Assembly: GCA_017937685.1 (NCBI GenBank) | Contig: JAGBDD010000049.1 | Location: forward strand, 33,040-97,039 | Direction: 5' to 3' | Source of the DNA: Thermoguttaceae bacterium | GTDB lineage: Bacteria; Planctomycetota; Planctomycetia; Pirellulales; Thermoguttaceae | DNA length: 64,000 bases | The notes under the pieces: model-generated | What the model saw: the letters and a program-made list of their open reading frames with translations, nothing else | Database searches by the model: none | What the model was told of the DNA's origin: nothing | Position numbers and translations under genes: made by a program | Shown here: in pieces, positions 54,735 to 63,852 of the stretch | Position numbering within the stretch: position 1 is the first letter of the stretch | How the letters are laid out: every line of letters begins with the position of its first letter

Positions 54735-57035
54735 TCAAACGCCGAAAAACCAACCGTTTAACGCAGTCCAGCAACATCGACCGACGAAAACCGCCGTCGC
54801 GACCGCCGCCGGAAACGCGAACGACGCCGCGACGACCGCCGACCCGCTCAACGGAATCGAACGGAAGTAAAAGTCCGGTCGAGCGCCGAACAACCAACCG
54901 AATCGCCCGTGCAACTTGCGGAAAACGACGCGCGTCGTCCAAAACCCGAACGCTTGAATCTCGGCGCGATAAACCGTCCCGCCGCGCAACCGCTCCGCGA
55001 CCGAAACGAACTCGTGCAACGCGTTCGGTCGAGCGTCGACAACGGCGCGTTCCAATTTCGCCCGCGTCGCGTCGTCGAGTTCCGGCGCCTCGGCCGGTCG
55101 CTCCGAAAATTTCCGATTTTCGACCGCCTCTTTGACGAAGAACACCTTCTCCGCCGCGTCGTCCATATACTCCGGCGCGGGCGTTTTCGGCTCGGTCGCC
55201 GTCGCGCTAAAAACGCTCCAAGTCGTTACAATCGACTGTTTAAAGAGAACGCGTCCCGTCCCGCCGCAACGCGAGCAGACGCCGCTTCCGTCGGTCGTTT
55301 CGGACGTTTTCCCCTTCCCGCCGCAACGCGCGCAATCTTGAACGACGTCCCATTCGTCGCCGAGTTCGAATCGGTCTTCCCGCGTTTCGTATCCGTCGGG
55401 CGGCGCCAACGGGAAAAGATTTTCGTTCCAATAAGGAACGTTCGGCGACGCGCACTCGCGGTCGGTTCCGCCGACGAAGCGACGCTCGAGCTTGCGGGCG
55501 ACGGTCGACGCTCGAAACTTAACGCCGGCAAAGGGTTCGCATTCGGCGACGACGCTCTCCAAATAGCGCGTCATATTGCGGAGCGCGGCGAAGTCGGCGA
55601 ACTCGACGGCGTCCCAACCTTTTTCGATTCGACTTTCCAAAACGCTCTTCTCGACCGGCGCCAACGCTTTGCCAAAAACGGGTCGGGCTCCCCTCAACGC
55701 GGCGCCGAAAACCCGCTCCAAACCGCGCGAAACCGGGAGCGATTCCGTCGCGACGTTCGCTTGTTTGAAGCGGTAAGCGCGATACAAGTCAAACGACCAA
55801 CGGGCGAAAAACGCAAGGTTTAACGTCGCGACCAACGCCGCTCGGCTCCGGAAATCCTCCTCGATCGAAAACCCGCCGACGACGACCGCCGACGACAAAA
55901 GGGCGCCGCAAACGAGAACCGTCTTGAAACGTAAAATCAAATAGGACGCGTTGCTCGCCAACAACAACGCCAACGCCGACGCTCCGGCGACCAAAAAGAC
56001 CGTCGCCCAAGCCGGCGGCGCGTCCGGAACCTTGATAAAAAGCTCTTCGACCCAATGAATCGCGAATTTGTCCCAAGAATGTTCGCGCCCGTACTCGGTC
56101 GCCGCAAAAATCGCCGCCGCCGCGACGAACGCTTGCGCGACGACCAAAAAAACGCGAACCTTAATCCCGTTCGACCGCCCGCGCCCCAACGCCTCCGGGA
56201 ACGCCTCGCGCCCCAATCGGTTCAAACGTCGACGCGAAATCCGTTTGCGCAACTTCGCTCGAATCAACGGAACGTCGAAATCGTCGATTCGCGCCGGCAA
56301 CGCGACCAACGCCTGCAACGGTTTGCGAACTAACCAATAAAAAAACGCCGTCGCGACAACCGCGAAAACCGCGAACGCGCCCGACGCGAACGTCCCGCCG
56401 TTTCGGCAAAAATCGGCGACAAAACGCAACGTCAACAACGCCCAACCGCCGACGAACGCCCAACAGAAAACGCGGAAAACGCGCAACGGAACCCGAATTT
56501 CCGGAATCTCGTAAAATCGCGTTTTCAGCAAATACGCGGGGGACGCGCCCCGGAAAATTCGCGACGCCAAATTCAACAACGCCGAAACGACCGCGACGAT
56601 AACGCAGTATAAATACGCCTCCAACAGAGCGGTCGGTCTCAACGCGCCCGAGAAGAATTTCGGTTGCAGCCGCGCCAACTCCGACGCGAGCGGCGCCCGT
56701 TCCGTTTGGATTTTATCGCGAACCCAACTCGCGTTCTCCGCGACGCGCCGCTTAATCCGCTCCGCTTTCTCGTTTTTCTTAAGCGGTTTCGCGGCGACGG
56801 GAGCGACGACTTTATCGTTTTTAACGATTTCGCGGATTTCTCCGGTTTCGGTTGACGTCGCCGGAGCTTCGAGCGCCGAAATATCGACCGTTTGAACGCG
56901 CGCTCCCGACTCGTTTCGCAAGAAACTCGCCCCCGACGCGAACGCCGCAAGCAAAATCGCCGCCAACATTCCCCAACGAATCGCGGCGCGCTTCCTCGCG
57001 ACGCCGCGTTTTTTTGCTTCAACGTTCGTTTTCAT
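54735..57035 (-). CDS. Large polytopic membrane protein with DnaJ-like zinc-ribbon insert
   Basis: A 766-residue protein I cannot assign to a named family. About nine membrane segments are visible: one near the N-terminus (RWGMLAAILLAAFASGASFL), a group between ~135 and ~400 (for instance LLEAYLYCVIVAVVSALLNL, FLVVAQAFVAAAAIFAATEY, VLVCGALLSSAVVVGGF), and one or two at the C-terminus (AVVAASFAFPAAVATAVFVG). Between ~560 and 595 is CARCGGKGKT...GVCSRCGGTGRVLF, two CxxCxGxG units like the zinc-binding centre of DnaJ. A transporter or assembly factor is possible. The ATG at 57035 follows a strong promoter (57115-57143) with a ~73-nt leader. Flanked by cutA and asnS; no functional link is visible. 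Confidence 0.75.
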   Translation of the reverse strand: MKTNVEAKKRGVARKRAAIRWGMLAAILLAAFASGASFLRNESGARVQTVDISALEAPATSTETGEIREIVKNDKVVAPVAAKPLKKNEKAERIKRRVAENASWVRDKIQTERAPLASELARLQPKFFSGALRPTALLEAYLYCVIVAVVSALLNLASRIFRGASPAYLLKTRFYEIPEIRVPLRVFRVFCWAFVGGWALLTLRFVADFCRNGGTFASGAFAVFAVVATAFFYWLVRKPLQALVALPARIDDFDVPLIRAKLRKRISRRRLNRLGREAFPEALGRGRSNGIKVRVFLVVAQAFVAAAAIFAATEYGREHSWDKFAIHWVEELFIKVPDAPPAWATVFLVAGASALALLLASNASYLILRFKTVLVCGALLSSAVVVGGFSIEEDFRSRAALVATLNLAFFARWSFDLYRAYRFKQANVATESLPVSRGLERVFGAALRGARPVFGKALAPVEKSVLESRIEKGWDAVEFADFAALRNMTRYLESVVAECEPFAGVKFRASTVARKLERRFVGGTDRECASPNVPYWNENLFPLAPPDGYETREDRFELGDEWDVVQDCARCGGKGKTSETTDGSGVCSRCGGTGRVLFKQSIVTTWSVFSATATEPKTPAPEYMDDAAEKVFFVKEAVENRKFSERPAEAPELDDATRAKLERAVVDARPNALHEFVSVAERLRGGTVYRAEIQAFGFWTTRVVFRKLHGRFGWLFGARPDFYFRSIPLSGSAVVAASFAFPAAVATAVFVGRCCWTALNGWFFGV

Positions 57036-57114
57036 CGCCTTTTACGCCTCAAACCGTCGTCGATAAATTTTGCAACTTTTTTCAAGACGCGCCGTGTTCG
57101 CGCCGACGTCGCCC

Positions 57115-57143
57115 ATTATAAAACTTTTTTCGATAAATTTCAA
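57115..57143 (-). promoter_or_regulatory. Promoter of the zinc-ribbon membrane protein gene (sigma70-like)
   Basis: On the minus strand: -35 TTGAAA (57138-57143), 17 bp, -10 TATAAT (57115-57120). The remainder of the 340-nt gap 57036-57375 holds only the asnS terminator. Confidence 0.68.
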
Positions 57144-57261
57144 GAAACAACGCGAAAAAAATAAAACGTTCTTCCCCCGAAGCTAAGAAATGTCGCAGAC
57201 GCGCCGTCGCGCGTCGGTTTCCGCTTCGCGCCGGAATAAACGTCGCTTATTTCAGAAAATC

Positions 57262-57304
57262 AAAAAGAAACGGCGCCCGGCGCAAAACGCGCCGAACGCC
57301 GTTT
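57262..57304 (-). terminator. asnS terminator
   Basis: AAACGGCG (57268-57275) and CGCCGTTT (57297-57304) form an 8-bp outer stem, with an inner GGCGC/GCGCC helix. On the minus strand it is followed by CTTTTT (complement of 57262-57267). It lies about 72 nt beyond asnS. Confidence 0.65.
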
Positions 57305-57375
57305 AAAGCTCCGTTCTTTTTCCGCCGCAACCGCTTTATTTCAAACGACTTGGCAACGTCCTCTTGTCAAGCGGT

Positions 57376-58746
57376 TCAATAAACCTTGTTGACGACGCGA
57401 GGGTAAAGAATAACGTCGCGAATATTTTCGATCCCGGTAACGTACATCACCAAGCGTTCGAGCCCGAGCCCGAACCCGCCGTGCGGCGTCGAACCGAAGC
57501 GGCGCAGGTCGATGTAATTCTCATATTCGGCGGTCGACATCCCGCGATCTTGCATCGCTTGAAGGAGCTTGCCCAAGTCGGCTTCGCGTTCGCTCCCGCC
57601 GATGATTTCGCCGACGCCCGGCGCGAGCAAGTCGGTCGCCGCGACCGTTTTGCCGTCCGGATTTTGCTTCATATAGAACGACTTGATTTCTTTCGGATAG
57701 TCGGTAACGAAGACCGGTTTTCCGAACGCGACTTCGGCGAGGTATTTCTCGTGTTCGGTCGCCAAGTCGCCGCCCCACTCGACCGGGAACTCGAACTTAA
57801 CGTCGGCTTTCTTCAAGATTTCGATCGCCTCGGTGTACGTAACGACGCCGAAATCCTCCGAAACCAAGCGGTTCAGCTTGTCGATCAAACCGTTTTCGAA
57901 GTTCTTGTCGAAGAACGCCAACTCGTTCGGACAGCGTTCCAAGACCGCCTTCACAACGTATTTAATCGACGATTCGACGACTTCGATAACGTCCGGGAGT
58001 TCCGCGAACGCGATTTCCGGCTCGACGTGCCAAAATTCGGCGACGTGTCGCGGCGTGTTGCTGCATTCGGCGCGGAAGCTCGGGCCGAACGTGTAAATCT
58101 TGCCGAACGCCATCGCGGCGACTTCGCCTTCGAGCTGACCGGAAACGCTCAAACCGGCTTTTTGCCCGAAGAAGTCGTCGGCGTAATACTCTTCTTCGCT
58201 CTTCGCTTCGGCGTTCCAAGGTCGGGTCGTAACGCGGAACATTTCGCCGGCGCCTTCGCAGTCGCTGGCGGTAACGATCGGCGTGTGAACGTAAACGTAA
58301 CGGCGGCCTTGGAAGAACTCGTGAATCGCCGCCGACAAGACGGAACGGACGCGGAAAACGGCGTTGAAGGTGTTCGCGCGCAGACGCAAGTGCGGAATCG
58401 TCCGCAAATATTCGAGCGTATGTCTTTTCTTTTGAAGCGGATACTCGGACGGGCATTCGCCGATCAGCTCGATCGACTCGGCGTTCATCTCGACCGAGCC
58501 GTTGCGCGACGGAACGATTTGCCCGACGACGCGAAGCGCGGAGCCGAGTTTCAGGAACGGCGCCGGATTCGCGATTTTCTCTTTGTCGATAACGATTTGC
58601 AGGTGTTTGAGCGTCGTTCCGTCGTTAAGTTCGACGAACGCCATCGTTTTCGAATCCCGCGAAGTGCGCGCCCAACCGCAAACGGTCGCGGTCGCGTTCA
58701 CAAACGACGCGTCGTTCATCACGTCGAAAATATCGGTGTGTTTCAT
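57376..58746 (-). CDS. asnS: Asparaginyl-tRNA synthetase
   Basis: A class IIb aminoacyl-tRNA synthetase of 456 residues that charges tRNA-Asn. The N-terminal OB fold anticodon-binding domain has VCGWARTSRDSKTMAFVELNDG. Motif 2 is FRAECSNTPRHVAEFWHVEPE, and motif 3 is GFGLGLERLVMYVTG near the end, with the terminal IRDVILYPR. AsnRS and AspRS share this fold; the NTPRHVAEFWHVEPE segment is the AsnRS form. An upstream TTGACA/TAAAAT promoter lies at 58941-58968, giving a leader of about 190 nt. I see no T-box signature in it. Confidence 0.95.
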   Translation of the reverse strand: MKHTDIFDVMNDASFVNATATVCGWARTSRDSKTMAFVELNDGTTLKHLQIVIDKEKIANPAPFLKLGSALRVVGQIVPSRNGSVEMNAESIELIGECPSEYPLQKKRHTLEYLRTIPHLRLRANTFNAVFRVRSVLSAAIHEFFQGRRYVYVHTPIVTASDCEGAGEMFRVTTRPWNAEAKSEEEYYADDFFGQKAGLSVSGQLEGEVAAMAFGKIYTFGPSFRAECSNTPRHVAEFWHVEPEIAFAELPDVIEVVESSIKYVVKAVLERCPNELAFFDKNFENGLIDKLNRLVSEDFGVVTYTEAIEILKKADVKFEFPVEWGGDLATEHEKYLAEVAFGKPVFVTDYPKEIKSFYMKQNPDGKTVAATDLLAPGVGEIIGGSEREADLGKLLQAMQDRGMSTAEYENYIDLRRFGSTPHGGFGLGLERLVMYVTGIENIRDVILYPRVVNKVY

Positions 58747-58940
58747 CTCTTTCCTCGCCCGCCCGACTCGCCGCGAACCGCCGCCGTCGAGCGCAAAACC
58801 TCGGTAAATCGCGAATCTTTGAAAACAAAAATTATCGCGACATTTTTAAATAAATCAAAGCCGACGTTCCGGCTCGCCCCGACGCTTCCGCTTCCGGTCG
58901 GAAACGCGCTAAAAAGCGCCGCGCAAAATTTAACGTTATC

Positions 58941-58968
58941 ATTTTACCCCGGCGCGATTTTTTGTCAA
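58941..58968 (-). promoter_or_regulatory. asnS promoter (sigma70-like, consensus -35)
   Basis: On the minus strand: -35 TTGACA (58963-58968), 16 bp, -10 TAAAAT (58941-58946). The 449-nt divergent gap 58747-59195 holds this and the next gene's promoter, and no coding sequence I would support. Confidence 0.65.
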
Positions 58969-59050
58969 TCCGGGCCCCCTTTTCTTCCGACGATTCTTCG
59001 CAAACGCGCCGATTTTTCCGCCGACGCCGCCAAAAGAAGCGAAAAAAGCG

Positions 59051-59079
59051 TTGAAAACGCCGCGCGAATCGGTTATAAT
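59051..59079 (+). promoter_or_regulatory. Promoter of the DUF3592-like gene (sigma70-like)
   Basis: -35 TTGAAA (59051-59056), 17 bp, -10 TATAAT (59074-59079), divergent from the asnS promoter. Confidence 0.68.
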
Positions 59080-59195
59080 GCGTTTGACGCGGCGTTCGCC
59101 GTCGTCTTGCCGGAAAATTCCCCGAAATGTCGCCGCCGAAAAGCCGCCGTTTCTCCCTTCCCCTTACTAATAACGTCAAAACGAAAGGAACCGCG

Positions 59196-60491
59196 ATGCC
59201 CGCCGAACGCCCCGACGCGATCGAGTCCCCGCTGAACGTCCCGAACATCGACCCGAACGAGCCGCTAACCTCCGCCGAACGCCAGTTCGACGCGCAGGGA
59301 CGCCCCTTTATCGTCGTCGACGGGCGCCGTTACGTTCTCGCCGACGACGAGCCGGAAATCGACCTCGCGTCCCTTCCGCCCAACCCGAAACTCGCGGAGT
59401 TGCCGCCGGTTCCGCGCGACGTCTCGACGACGGCGAAGCTCGCCCTTCTCTTCGGCTCGACCGCGACCTCGACCTTCGGCTGGTTTTGGCTTTGCTTCTC
59501 AATGTTGTTCGTCGTCGGTTTCTTCGGAACGATGCGAGTCGGAACCGCCCTCCTCGACCGCGGCGCGACTTGGGAGCCGTATTCGATCGCGACGCTCGTT
59601 TCCTGCGACGACGGAAACGTCGAAATCAACGGACGTTCGGCGTTTCGCTGGAAGTTCGCGGGCCAAGCGCCGGACGGCTCCTACTTCGAAGGCGTTTCGC
59701 ACTCGTTTTCTTATCGCGAGCCCGGAAGCCTCGTCGCCGTCGAGAAAAAAGCCGGAACGCCCGACGTTCTCCGCGCCGAGGGAACGTCGACCGCGCCCTT
59801 CGGCGACTCGCTCGGCTCGCTACTTTTTGTCGCGGCGTTCCTCTCGATCTTCTTAATTATCGGCGTTTGTTTAGCGATTATCGGCCCGGTTCGACGCGGT
59901 TTGCGAACGATTCCGCTCCTCCGCTCCGGCGCTCCGGCGCAAGCGGTTCCCGTCGACGTTTCCCCGACCGGAACCCGGGTTAACGGATGCCCCGAAATGG
60001 AGGTAACTTACCGTTTTCAAGCGGTTAACGGCGCCGAATTCGAAACGTCGGCGCGCGGTCTCAACATCGACCGCTTGACCGACGAGCCGACGGAAGTCCT
60101 TCTTTACGACCCGGAAAACCCGGAAAAATCGCTCGTTCTCGACGAACTCCCCAAGAGCGTCAAAACCGTTCCGGGCCAAGGCTTTACCGCGCGACCGTTC
60201 GGCTTGATTTTCCCGCTGATCGGCGCCGCCGTCTTCCTCGCCGAAGTCGGTTACACGCTGAAACTTTCGTTCCAAGTCGACCGCGCCGTCTTCTCGACCG
60301 AGCCGCCGAGCGCCGCCGCCCAATTCGACCCGAGCGCCGCGCTCCGCTGCCCCGACTGCGAAAGCGGCGCCCCGCACGATCATTCGCAACATTCGCGTTC
60401 GCAAGGGTTGCATATTCATTCCGCCGACTGCGAACACTCGCGCGACGCCGAATCGCAAACGCCGTCCGAACGCCCCGTCGACGCCGAGTAA
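59196..60491 (+). CDS. DUF3592-like membrane protein with His/Cys-rich C-terminal tail
   Basis: A 431-residue membrane protein. After a soluble N-terminal ~85 residues come helices TFGWFWLCFSMLFVVGFFGT, then a beta-rich extracytoplasmic region (DDGNVEINGRSAFRWKFAGQAPDGSYFEGVSHSF...GSLVAVEKK), further helices (LLFVAAFLSIFLIIGVCLAIIGPV; FGLIFPLIGAAVFLAEV), and a second beta unit. The paired F-x-G-x-S-Y / P-x-x-V-L-Y-D-P-E-N-P-E-K-S pattern matches DUF3592-type proteins. The last 40 residues are unusual: CPDCESGAPHDHSQHSRSQG and then HIHSADCEHSRD, which could bind a metal. The ATG at 59196 follows AAAGGAA; the longer frame lacks a site. Function unknown. Confidence 0.75.
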   Translation: MPAERPDAIESPLNVPNIDPNEPLTSAERQFDAQGRPFIVVDGRRYVLADDEPEIDLASLPPNPKLAELPPVPRDVSTTAKLALLFGSTATSTFGWFWLCFSMLFVVGFFGTMRVGTALLDRGATWEPYSIATLVSCDDGNVEINGRSAFRWKFAGQAPDGSYFEGVSHSFSYREPGSLVAVEKKAGTPDVLRAEGTSTAPFGDSLGSLLFVAAFLSIFLIIGVCLAIIGPVRRGLRTIPLLRSGAPAQAVPVDVSPTGTRVNGCPEMEVTYRFQAVNGAEFETSARGLNIDRLTDEPTEVLLYDPENPEKSLVLDELPKSVKTVPGQGFTARPFGLIFPLIGAAVFLAEVGYTLKLSFQVDRAVFSTEPPSAAAQFDPSAALRCPDCESGAPHDHSQHSRSQGLHIHSADCEHSRDAESQTPSERPVDAE

Positions 60492-60601
60492 CGCCGACGC
60501 GAAAGAAAATCGCTTCAGTTTAAAAAATTTCAAAAACCCTTAAAAACGCCGAGCGAAGCGCGCCTTGCGCCGTTTCGCTCCCAACCGAAAAGGAACCGCA
60601 A

Positions 60602-62035
60602 ATGAGCGCGAAAACAACGACGACCGTCGGTCTTTACGGAATCGGTCTCGAAACGTATTGGCCGCAATTCGAAGGGTTGCGCGAACGTCTCGTCGGCTAT
60701 CAAGGCGTCGTCGCCGACAAACTCCGCTCCCTCGGCGCGAACGTCGTCGACGTCGGCTTGATCGACAATCCGGAAAAAACCCGCGCCGCCGCCGACCGTT
60801 TTCAACGGGAAGACGTCGACCTTATCTTCCTTTACGTCTCGACTTACGCGCTCTCCTCGACGGTTCTTCCGGTCGTTCAAAAACTCGGCAAACCGGTCGT
60901 CGTCCTCAACCTGCAGCCGACCCGCGCCATCGATTACGCGACGTTCAACAAACTCGGCGACCGCACCAAAATGACCGGCGAATGGCTCGCGAACTGCCAA
61001 GCGTGCAGCGTTCCGGAAATCGCGAACGCGTTCCTGCGCTCCGGCGTCGAATTTTACCAAATCACCGGCGTTTTGCAAGACGACCCGTTCGTCGACGACA
61101 AACTCCGCGCTTGGATCGAAGCGGCCCGCGTCGCGTCGATTCTTAAATCGAGCAGAATCGGTCTCTTAGGCCATTATTACAACGGTATGCTCGACATTTA
61201 CTCCGACCTGACCCGCCTTTCCGCGCAGCTCGGCCCGCACTTCGAAATTCGCGAGTTCGGCGAAGTCCTCGAACGCCGCGAGCAAGTCTCCGAACCGGAA
61301 ATCGACAAGCGCGTCGCCGAAATTTGGGACGAATTCGACGTCCGCCCCGACTGCGTCGATTTCGAGCTTCGCCGCGCCGCCCGCACGTCGGTCGCGCTCG
61401 ATAAGTTCGTTTCCGACTTCGACTTAGACGCGCTCGCTTACTTCTACAACGGGCACGGCGACGAGCGTTACGAAGACCTAATCGCGTCGGTCATCGTCGG
61501 CAACTCGATGCTGACGGCGCGCGGCGTCCCGGTCGCGGGCGAGTACGAGGTGAAAAACGTCTTGGCGATGAAAATTCTCGACTCCTTCGACGTCGGCGGG
61601 GCGTTCTCCGAATTTTACGCGCTCGACTTCGACGACGACGTCGTTCTCCTCGGACACGACGGCCCTTGCCACCCGAAAATTGCGAACGGAAAAACGAAAA
61701 TCAAACCGCTCGACGTTTATCACGGGAAAGTCGGCGCCGGTCTTAGCGTCGAAACGTCGGTGCAAGCTGGCCCCGCGACGTTGCTTTCGGTCGTCGACGC
61801 GCCGGACGGCAACGTCAAACTCCTTGTCGCGCAAGGTTTTTCGGAGGAAGGCCCGATTCTCGAAATCGGGAACGCGAACAGCCGTTATCGCTTCTCGACC
61901 GGCGCCCGCGAGTTCGTCGACGCTTGGTCGCGACGCGGCCCGGCCCACCACTGCGCCATCGGCGTCGGGCATATCGCCGACCGACTCGAAATTTTGGCGC
62001 GCATTCTCAAAGTCGACTTTATCCGCGTTTGCTAA
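60602..62035 (+). CDS. L-fucose/L-arabinose isomerase family protein
   Basis: A 477-residue member of the fucose/arabinose-isomerase family, which interconverts aldoses and ketoses with a metal. The sequence begins TVGLYGIGLETYWPQFEGL, the family's phosphosugar-like Rossmann start. Conserved features include LIFLYVSTYALSSTVLPVVQ, a mid-region EFGEVLERREQVSEPEIDKRV, and DDVVLLGHDGPCHPKIAN, with the histidines, aspartate and glutamate expected for metal binding. The exact sugar is not evident and a non-sugar-isomerase role is possible in this divergent subgroup. AGGA at 60591-60594 precedes the ATG. It lies 135 nt before a GH39-like exported glycosidase gene in the same direction, so both may feed one pathway of sugar use. 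Confidence 0.85.
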   Translation: MSAKTTTTVGLYGIGLETYWPQFEGLRERLVGYQGVVADKLRSLGANVVDVGLIDNPEKTRAAADRFQREDVDLIFLYVSTYALSSTVLPVVQKLGKPVVVLNLQPTRAIDYATFNKLGDRTKMTGEWLANCQACSVPEIANAFLRSGVEFYQITGVLQDDPFVDDKLRAWIEAARVASILKSSRIGLLGHYYNGMLDIYSDLTRLSAQLGPHFEIREFGEVLERREQVSEPEIDKRVAEIWDEFDVRPDCVDFELRRAARTSVALDKFVSDFDLDALAYFYNGHGDERYEDLIASVIVGNSMLTARGVPVAGEYEVKNVLAMKILDSFDVGGAFSEFYALDFDDDVVLLGHDGPCHPKIANGKTKIKPLDVYHGKVGAGLSVETSVQAGPATLLSVVDAPDGNVKLLVAQGFSEEGPILEIGNANSRYRFSTGAREFVDAWSRRGPAHHCAIGVGHIADRLEILARILKVDFIRVC

Positions 62036-62170
62036 CGCTTTTGTCGCCGTTTTGGCAACGCGTTTTTCCTTTCGGCGCCGCCGTCTCGGTTCCTCGAACG
62101 GCGCGCCCGTTTCCCCTTTGTTTTCCCGTTTCTTCCGTTTTCCCCTTATTTTCAAGGAGTTTTTGATTTT

Positions 62171-63634
62171 ATGAAAACGTCGCGATTTTTCAAACTTTCC
62201 GCCGCGCTCGTCGCAGCCGCTCTGGTCGCGACGTTCGCCGTCGGCGCGCCTCTTTTCGCGCAAGACGCTCCGGACGCCGCCTCCGACGCCGCGCCGAAAT
62301 ACGCCGTTGATTTTTCGAAAACCGTTGGAACAATCAAACCGCTCAACGGCGTCAACCTTTGGACGCGCCTCTCCTACCAACGTCTCCAAGACGACCAGCC
62401 GGTCGCCGAAGCCTGCCGCTTCTCGACCGTCCGTCTGCACGACGCGCCTTGGGACAACAACGGTTTGCGTCTCGTCGACGTCCACCAAATTTTCGGGAAC
62501 CTCGAAGCCGACCCCGCCGACCCGAAGAATTACTTTTTCGACGCGACCGACGACTATATCGAAGCGATTCTAAAAGGCGGCGCGCAACCGATTTACCGCC
62601 TCGGCACAAGCATCGAGCACGCGCCGCGCGGCTACTTCGCGAAGAAGCCGAACGCCGAACAATACGCCGAAATTTGCGCCGCGATCGTCCGCCATTACAA
62701 CGCCGGTTGGGCGAACGGGCACAAGTGGAACCTCCAATATTGGGAGATTTGGAACGAACCGAACCTCGTTCCGCAGATGTGGGACGACCCCGATTGGGCG
62801 TCGTACTGCCAATTTTACGTCGTCGTCGCCAAGCGACTCCGCGCCGAGTTCCCGACGATCAAGATCGGCGGCCCGGCTCTAACTCACGCCGATCCGAAAC
62901 TTATCGGTTGGCTCGCCGACGTCTGCAAAGCGGAGGGAGCGCCGCTCGACTTCGTTTCTTGGCACTGTTACGCCAAGGGCCCGGCGGACGTTCTCGCCCC
63001 GCCGTTCGCGATGCGCAAGCTCTTGGACGACAAAGGGTTCCCGAACGCGGAACTTCACCTCAACGAATGGCATTACTTCCCGATCGGTTGGGACGAAGTT
63101 CACGGAACGAAAGGCGGCGCCGCGCGCAAACGCGAATTTTCGACGTCCGAGGAGGGCCTGCACGGCGCCGACGCGGCGGGCTTCAACTGTTTCGTTATGT
63201 CGCGTTGGCAAGACGGCCCGCTCGATATGTCGAACTATTACGCTTACGGCTTGCATAACTGGGGGCTTTTCGACCCTTACGGCGAACCGCGCAAGACGTA
63301 TTATTCGATGGTCGCGTTCGGCGAATTGGCGAAACTTTCCCCGAATCGCGTCGCGACGGTCGACGGCGGCGGCTCGGTCGCGCTCCTCGGCGGAATCGGC
63401 GGCGACGGTTCGAACGGAAACGCCGAAAAACGCCTTCTCGTTTCGTTTTTCAAAAACGACGCGACCGACGTCCCGATTGAAATCGCGCTTTCCGGCGTCG
63501 AAGCGAGCGGTTCGGTTAGCGTTCTCCAAATCGATTACGAAAACGCCGCGCTCGAACGCAAAATCGATTATACGGACGGCGTTCTCAAGCTCGACGCGCC
63601 GCGTTCCGGCGTCTACTTAATCCGTTGGAAGTAA
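62171..63634 (+). CDS. Exported glycoside hydrolase, GH39-like (clan A)
   Basis: A 487-residue exported (beta/alpha)8 glycosidase. A signal peptide (MKTSRFFKLSAALVAAALVATFAVGAPLFAQ) is followed by SYQRLQDDQPVAEACRFSTVRLHDAPWD. The acid/base glutamate is expected in YWEIWNEPNLVPQMW (the NEP motif of clan A, ~200). The nucleophile is probably in ELHLNEWHYFPIGWDE (~300). The C-terminal part forms a beta-sandwich (VATVDGGGSVALLGG...YLIRWK), as in GH39 beta-xylosidases and related enzymes. AAGGAG lies about 11 nt upstream. Substrate could be a beta-linked xyloside or related plant polymer fragment. A strong terminator follows. Confidence 0.82.
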   Translation: MKTSRFFKLSAALVAAALVATFAVGAPLFAQDAPDAASDAAPKYAVDFSKTVGTIKPLNGVNLWTRLSYQRLQDDQPVAEACRFSTVRLHDAPWDNNGLRLVDVHQIFGNLEADPADPKNYFFDATDDYIEAILKGGAQPIYRLGTSIEHAPRGYFAKKPNAEQYAEICAAIVRHYNAGWANGHKWNLQYWEIWNEPNLVPQMWDDPDWASYCQFYVVVAKRLRAEFPTIKIGGPALTHADPKLIGWLADVCKAEGAPLDFVSWHCYAKGPADVLAPPFAMRKLLDDKGFPNAELHLNEWHYFPIGWDEVHGTKGGAARKREFSTSEEGLHGADAAGFNCFVMSRWQDGPLDMSNYYAYGLHNWGLFDPYGEPRKTYYSMVAFGELAKLSPNRVATVDGGGSVALLGGIGGDGSNGNAEKRLLVSFFKNDATDVPIEIALSGVEASGSVSVLQIDYENAALERKIDYTDGVLKLDAPRSGVYLIRWK

Positions 63635-63658
63635 AGATTTTACCCGTTCCGGGTCAAG

Positions 63659-63745
63659 GCGGCGTTCGCGCGTTATTATTGGTTGCTTAGCCGTCGGCGG
63701 CAAACGTCGGCGCCGTTCGCCCCAAGCGGCGTTCGCGCGTTATTA
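63659..63745 (+). repeat. 20-bp direct repeat in the 3' region of the glycosidase gene
   Basis: GCGGCGTTCGCGCGTTATTA occurs exactly at 63659-63678 and 63726-63745, 67 bp apart. The second copy forms the left arm of the terminator; the first lacks a matching right arm. Confidence 0.85.
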
Positions 63746-63772
63746 ATATTGACGCCGAACGCCGCTTTTTTT
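63724..63772 (+). terminator. Strong terminator after the glycosidase gene
   Basis: AAGCGGCGTTCG (63724-63735) and CGAACGCCGCTT (63756-63767) form a perfect 12-bp stem over a 20-nt loop, ending in seven T residues (63766-63772). Confidence 0.8.
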
Positions 63773-63852
63773 AAGATACCCCGTTAAAAAACGTCGACTT
63801 TCGATTCGCGCCGCCGTTCCGCCGTCAACAATTTTAAAAGAAAGGGTTCGTT

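Noticed and set aside
58747..58933. T-box riboswitch in the asnS leader
   Set aside because: The leader is long enough, but I see no T-box sequence or antiterminator and terminator pair before the start codon.
57364..59235. A 623-codon open frame on the plus strand
   Set aside because: It runs antisense through asnS, with no ribosome-binding site and Arg/Phe-rich shadow composition; GC-rich genes give long antisense frames.
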